This document shows positions 5,667 through 8,213 of a stretch of DNA of 8,213 bases, piece after piece. The notes below the pieces were generated by a model. It saw nothing but the letters and a program-made list of their open reading frames with translations. It did no database searches and was not told the origin of the DNA. The stretch comes from an uncultured Steroidobacteraceae bacterium (GTDB lineage Bacteria; Pseudomonadota; Gammaproteobacteria; Steroidobacterales; Steroidobacteraceae). The stretch spans positions 1-8,213 of the forward strand of contig CATPBQ010000323.1 of NCBI GenBank assembly GCA_955652795.1. Direction: 5' to 3'. The translations under genes were made by a program, and so were the position numbers. Within the stretch, counting starts at the first letter, position 1. Every line of letters begins with the position of its first letter.

Positions 5667-6304
5667 TTCGTCGCGGGTTGTCCTGAGGGCGCCGCCGGCG
5701 CCGTCCCGGGCGGCGAGCTGTCGAAGCTGACCGTCGGGGCGGTCGCGATCTGCTGCTCGTTGGCGACCGTGAAGTTGGGTTTCACCTGGAAACCGAACAT
5801 TTTCGCCGTGAGATTCACCGGGAAGGAGCGCACCGTCACGTTGTAAGCCTGCACCGCCTGGATGTAGCGATTGCGCGCCACGGTGATGCGGTTTTCAGTG
5901 CCCTCGAGCTGCGATTGCAGATCGCGGAAATTCTGGTCCGACTTCAGCTGCGGGTAATTCTCGACGATCACCATCAGGCTCTTCAGCGCCTGGGTGAGAT
6001 CGCCCTGCGCGGCCTGGTACTTCTGGAACAGCTGCGGGTTGTTGAGCACCTCGGGCGTCACCTGGATGGAGTTGGCCCTGGCGCGCGCCTCGGTCACCCC
6101 GATCAGCACCTTCTGCTCCTGGGCTGCGTAGCCCTTCACGGTGTTGACGAGATTCGGGATGAGATCCGCCCGGCGCTGATACTGATTCACGACCTCGGAC
6201 CAGGCCGCCTTGACGTTCTCGTCCTGTTGCTGCAGGGAGTTGTAACCGCAGCCCGATAGGCCCACGACCGCGGCAGCCAGAAGGGTCACAAACCACGCAC
6301 GCAT
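5663..6304 (-). CDS. lemA: LemA family lipoprotein
   Basis: This is a 213-residue LemA protein. A lipoprotein signal with lipobox LSGC (Cys19) leads into the helical LemA domain. Recognisable segments are NSLQQQDENVKAAWSEV, YQRRADLIPNLVNTVKGYAAQE, the LTQALKSLMVIVENYPQLKS segment, NFRDLQSQLEGTENRI, ARNRYIQAVQAYN and FPVNLTAKMFGF. A short Pro/Ala-rich tail ends at TGA 5663-5665. LemA proteins are envelope-associated helical proteins without a defined biochemical role. The ATG at 6304 is chosen because AAGGAG (6311-6316) lies 6 bases upstream and the lipoprotein signal begins there; the open frame back to 6433 would bury both. It is the first gene of the leftward run, and its stop overlaps the start of the TPM membrane protein. 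Confidence 0.95.
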   Translation of the reverse strand: MRAWFVTLLAAAVVGLSGCGYNSLQQQDENVKAAWSEVVNQYQRRADLIPNLVNTVKGYAAQEQKVLIGVTEARARANSIQVTPEVLNNPQLFQKYQAAQGDLTQALKSLMVIVENYPQLKSDQNFRDLQSQLEGTENRITVARNRYIQAVQAYNVTVRSFPVNLTAKMFGFQVKPNFTVANEQQIATAPTVSFDSSPPGTAPAAPSGQPATK

Positions 6305-6310
6305 CGAATT

Positions 6311-6316
6311 CTCCTT
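6311..6316 (-). promoter_or_regulatory. Ribosome binding site of lemA
   Basis: AAGGAG on the minus strand lies 6 bases before the ATG at 6304. It decides this start over the in-frame upstream codons. Confidence 0.7.
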
Positions 6317-6445
6317 GGGCATCGACCCGGTCCCCTTTGGCCGGGGGGCGTGGATTGTCACATGCCGGGGAAAGGCGCGTCGATTGTTCGCGCCGGCGGC
6401 GCTTCTTCGGCGTGCGCGCAGCGGGCTGCGCATCCGGGGCTGCCC
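6317..6445 (-). other. lemA upstream region, promoter not resolved
   Basis: This untranslated stretch lies between the terminator at 6446-6477 and the lemA ribosome site. A lemA promoter is expected here because the terminator should separate it from the upstream small gene. I see no convincing -35/-10 pair: a GACAAT on the minus strand is -10-like, but nothing near 17 bases upstream resembles TTGACA. An overlapping plus-strand frame here has no supported start and is not called. Confidence 0.4.
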
Positions 6446-6477
6446 AAAAAAAACCCCAGGTTTTGAGGCCTGGGGTT
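6446..6477 (-). terminator. Intrinsic terminator of the 68-aa gene
   Basis: On the minus strand AACCCCAGG (6477-6469) and CCTGGGGTT (6460-6452) form a perfect 9-bp stem around an 8-base loop. The stem runs into eight T residues (complement of the A-run 6446-6453). This is a good factor-independent terminator for leftward transcription. It lies 49 bases after the stop of the 68-residue gene and upstream of lemA, so the two are probably separate transcription units. Confidence 0.88.
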
Positions 6478-6526
6478 GATAAGGGCGGACCTTCGATGAA
6501 GGGAAGGAAGTCCGCCAGGGGATACC

Positions 6527-6733
6527 TCAGTGCAATCGTGCCCAGTGCAGGATCCGGATGTCCTCCGAGTCCAAGTCGAAACTATGTGCCAGCAGCGCGC
6601 GCAGCTCACGGTTGGCGCGCGTGTGGCTGAGCGGCTCGCGCAGCTCGACTACGCCACTCCACTCGCTGCCGCAGCCGGGGCTTTGTGCCTGGCTGTGAGC
6701 GGTGACGAAGTGGGTGTAGTACTTGGTAGCCAC
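6527..6733 (-). CDS. Uncharacterised small protein (68 aa)
   Basis: This frame starts at GTG (6731-6733) and ends at TGA (6527-6529). The protein begins MATKYYTHFVTA and ends with SEDIRILHWARLH. In between, W-S-G-V-V-E-L-R-E-P-L and a short Arg/Leu-rich helix suggest a small folded alpha/beta domain. No signal peptide or membrane helix is seen, and the one Cys lies in SPGCGSEW. I do not recognise a named family. Support for a real gene comes from the dedicated intrinsic terminator 49 bases downstream, the plausible protein composition and its fit into the gap next to greB. An in-frame TAA two codons before the GTG rules out any longer start. No clear ribosome site precedes it, which is a weakness; the transcript may have a very short leader. 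It is divergent from greB with 106 bases between starts. Confidence 0.7.
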   Translation of the reverse strand: MATKYYTHFVTAHSQAQSPGCGSEWSGVVELREPLSHTRANRELRALLAHSFDLDSEDIRILHWARLH

Positions 6734-6839
6734 GGTTTACAGGTTAGTAGCGCCGCGCGGTGGGCGTCCGTGAGATGTTCCACAGAACCCCCGATTTCTG
6801 TAAAAGTGAGTGCGACATAATCCACAGGATTTCGTGCCG
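6734..6839. promoter_or_regulatory. Divergent promoter region between the 68-aa gene and greB
   Basis: These 106 bases separate two divergent starts, so promoters for both strands are expected. They are visibly less GC-rich than the genes on either side. On the plus strand CATAAT (6815-6820) is a -10-like hexamer 19 bases before the greB ATG, without a good -35. On the minus strand TTTACA (complement of 6798-6803) resembles a -35, but its -10 partner is poor. The region is supported by layout; individual elements are tentative. Confidence 0.4.
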
Positions 6840-7349
6840 ATGAGTCGCTTGCGGCAAGCCGCGCCGGCGGGCTCGAAGTACATCACGCCGGAGGGCGCGC
6901 GCCGCCTGCGCCTGGAGCTCGAGCTTCTCTGGCGGGACGAGCGCCCCAGGGTCTGCCAAGCGGTCGCGGCCGCCGCCGCCCAGGGGGATCGCTCCGAGAA
7001 CGCCGAATACACCTACGGCAAGCGCCGCCTGCGGGAAATCGACCGCCGGGTGCGCTTCCTGCGGCGGCGGCTCGAGGGCATGGTGGTCGTCGACCAGCCC
7101 CCCGCCGACCCGGCGCGCGTGTTCTTCGGGGCGTGGGTGCGGCTTGAGTCCGAGGGCGGAGCGCAGTCACGCTACCGTATCGTCGGTCCCGATGAGTTCG
7201 ACCGGGCACCCGGCTACATCAGCATGGACTCGCCCCTCGGGCGGGCGTTGCTGCGCAAGACCCTCGACGACGAAGTGACCGTGGAGGCTCCGGGCGGCAG
7301 CCGCGCGTTCGTGATCGTGTCGATCGAGTACGAGCCGGACTCGCCCTAA
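6840..7349 (+). CDS. greB: Transcription elongation factor GreB
   Basis: This is a 169-residue GreB, slightly longer than the 158 residues of the E. coli protein. It enters the secondary channel of RNA polymerase and stimulates cleavage of backtracked RNA. The N-terminal coiled coil carries LWRDERP (30-36) and GDRSENAEYTYGKRRLREID (49-68). Asp50 and Glu53 match the two acidic tip residues that hold the catalytic metal. VFFGAWV (94-100), YRIVGPDEF (112-120) and YISMDSPLGRALLRK (126-140) are typical of the C-terminal FKBP-like domain and distinguish GreB from GreA. The ATG at 6840 is chosen; an in-frame GTG at 6810 would add ten residues not expected for the family and cover the likely promoter. 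AGGA lies 10 bases upstream, a weak ribosome site. It ends 20 bases from the convergent homospermidine synthase gene. Confidence 0.96.
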   Translation: MSRLRQAAPAGSKYITPEGARRLRLELELLWRDERPRVCQAVAAAAAQGDRSENAEYTYGKRRLREIDRRVRFLRRRLEGMVVVDQPPADPARVFFGAWVRLESEGGAQSRYRIVGPDEFDRAPGYISMDSPLGRALLRKTLDDEVTVEAPGGSRAFVIVSIEYEPDSP

Positions 7350-7369
7350 GGGCACGCCTTCGAACAGGC

Positions 7370-8213
7370 TTACCAGATCACCCGCACGTTCTTGAACTGC
7401 CAGGGATCGGTCTTGTCGATGTCCTCGGGGAACAGGCGCTCGCGCTCGTGCAGCGGCGTCCAATCCGTGTACTCCCCGACCACCGGACCCAGATACGGCA
7501 TGCAGATCTCGAGATTGCGGCGGAAATCCATCTCATCAGGCTCGACCACGCCGAGGTTGGAGTTCTCCATCGCCCACACCACCCCGGCCAGCACCGCCGC
7601 GCACACCTGCAGGCTGGTGGCGTTGTTGTAGGGGGCGAGCTTGCGCGCATCCCCGATCGACAGCTGCGAGCCGTACCAGTAGGCGTTCTTCCTGTGGCCG
7701 GCGAGCAGCACACCCAGCTCGTCGATGCCGCTCACGATGTCGTCCATGAGGATGCGCTGGCGCTCCTGCTGCACGTAGTTGCGCCCGGCGAGCTCGTACA
7801 CCGACATCACGGCGGAGTCGCACGGGTGATACGCGTAGTGCACCGTGGGACGGTACGCCACCTGCGTGCCGTCGCGCACCGTGAAGTAGTCCGCCATCGA
7901 AATGGACTCGCCGTGCGTGATGCAGAAGCCGTGAAAATGGCCGGCGCGCGGCGTCCAGGTGCGCACGCGGGTGCCGGCGCCGGGCTGCGTCAGGTAGATC
8001 GCCGCCAGGCAGCCGGAGTCATGGCGCTTGCCGTCGCGCGGAAAGTTGCGCTCGTGCGTGCCCCAGCCCATTTCACTCGGCTGCGAGCCCTCGCCGACGA
8101 AGCCGTCGATCGACCAGGTGTTGACGAATTCACCGAGTTGCTTCGGCTTGCCCGAAATCTGCGTGTCACGCTCGGCGATGTGGATGACCTTCACGCTGAG
8201 CCGGCGAGCCAGC
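7370..8213 (-). CDS. hss: Homospermidine synthase, C-terminal part (5' truncated)
   Basis: This frame is open from the right edge to TAA at 7370-7372, giving about 280 residues. Bacterial homospermidine synthases are near 480 residues, so the N-terminal NAD-binding domain lies outside the window. The enzyme joins two putrescine units, using NAD as a recycled cofactor, to make sym-homospermidine and ammonia in the cytoplasm. Family-like stretches in order are VIHIAERDTQ, FVNTWSIDGF, EMGWGTHE, CLAAIYLTQPGAGTRVRTWTP, THGESIS, YRPTVHYAYHPCDSAVMS, DELGVLLAGHRKNAYWYGSQ, LAPYNNATSLQVCAAVLAG, and the C-terminal PYLGPV..YTDWTPL and LFPEDIDKTDPWQFKNV. The GTG at 8194 lies inside the conserved LSVKVIHIAERD region and is not the start. 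No frameshift or internal stop is seen. It converges on greB with 20 bases between stop codons and no obvious terminator in that gap. Confidence 0.95.
   Translation of the reverse strand, partial: LARRLSVKVIHIAERDTQISGKPKQLGEFVNTWSIDGFVGEGSQPSEMGWGTHERNFPRDGKRHDSGCLAAIYLTQPGAGTRVRTWTPRAGHFHGFCITHGESISMADYFTVRDGTQVAYRPTVHYAYHPCDSAVMSVYELAGRNYVQQERQRILMDDIVSGIDELGVLLAGHRKNAYWYGSQLSIGDARKLAPYNNATSLQVCAAVLAGVVWAMENSNLGVVEPDEMDFRRNLEICMPYLGPVVGEYTDWTPLHERERLFPEDIDKTDPWQFKNVRVIW

Noticed and set aside
6305..6433. N-terminal extension of LemA to 6433
   Set aside because: The lipoprotein signal and an AAGGAG site both point to the ATG at 6304; the extension is Arg-rich and would run over the leader.
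6818..6826. DnaA-box-like TAATCCACA
   Set aside because: It is a single site with one mismatch to TTATCCACA, with no second box, AT-rich stretch or replication gene nearby. It is not an origin.
6810..6839. GTG start of GreB at 6810
   Set aside because: It adds ten residues not expected in GreB, has no better ribosome site, and would cover the -10-like CATAAT at 6815-6820.
7350..7369. Terminator between greB and hss
   Set aside because: The 20-base gap allows only a weak GCCT/AGGC stem without a T-run, too weak to call.
1..8213. Prophage, CRISPR array, insertion sequence, tRNA or rRNA
   Set aside because: Apart from the sheath there is no phage, integrase or transposase gene. No regularly spaced repeats, insertion-sequence ends or RNA gene were seen; the repeats at 949-1018 are only two copies.

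Overview
The window is GC-rich chromosomal DNA, apparently from a proteobacterium and most likely a gammaproteobacterium. The grounds are a GreB elongation factor of the proteobacterial type, Gram-negative envelope lipoproteins (LemA and an ErfK/YbiS-like L,D-transpeptidase) and a bacterial homospermidine synthase. The genus cannot be read from the sequence. All calls come from reading the protein sequences; no database search was run.

Layout, left to right. (1) Bases 1-937, plus strand: the C-terminal part of a hydantoinase B/5-oxoprolinase subunit whose 5' end lies outside the window. (2) Bases 938-1083: a convergent intergenic spacer with two strong perfect hairpins and a 21-base direct repeat. 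(3) Bases 1084-6304, minus strand: a compact run transcribed leftwards in the order lemA - membrane TPM-domain protein - soluble TPM-domain protein - LysM/YkuD L,D-transpeptidase lipoprotein - 54-residue charged helical protein - 536-residue contractile tail sheath protein. The first two genes overlap by 4 bases and all other gaps are 49 bases or less, so this could be one transcription unit. (4) Bases 6305-6733: the lemA leader, a good intrinsic terminator, and a 68-residue uncharacterised gene on the minus strand that the terminator appears to serve. (5) Bases 6840-7349, plus strand: greB, divergent from the small gene. (6) Bases 7370-8213, minus strand: the C-terminal part of homospermidine synthase, convergent with greB and cut by the right edge.

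How the genes may work together. LemA and TPM-domain proteins often sit side by side and are envelope-associated but poorly understood. The L,D-transpeptidase modifies peptidoglycan or attaches proteins to it. The surprise is the end of this envelope run: a tail sheath protein, the contractile part of phage tails and contractile injection systems, with no tube, baseplate, spike, ATPase or capsid gene visible in the window. That orphan sheath, joined through a small helical protein to a cell-wall enzyme gene, is the best candidate here for something undescribed. The greB, hss and hydantoinase B genes are ordinary housekeeping or metabolic neighbours.
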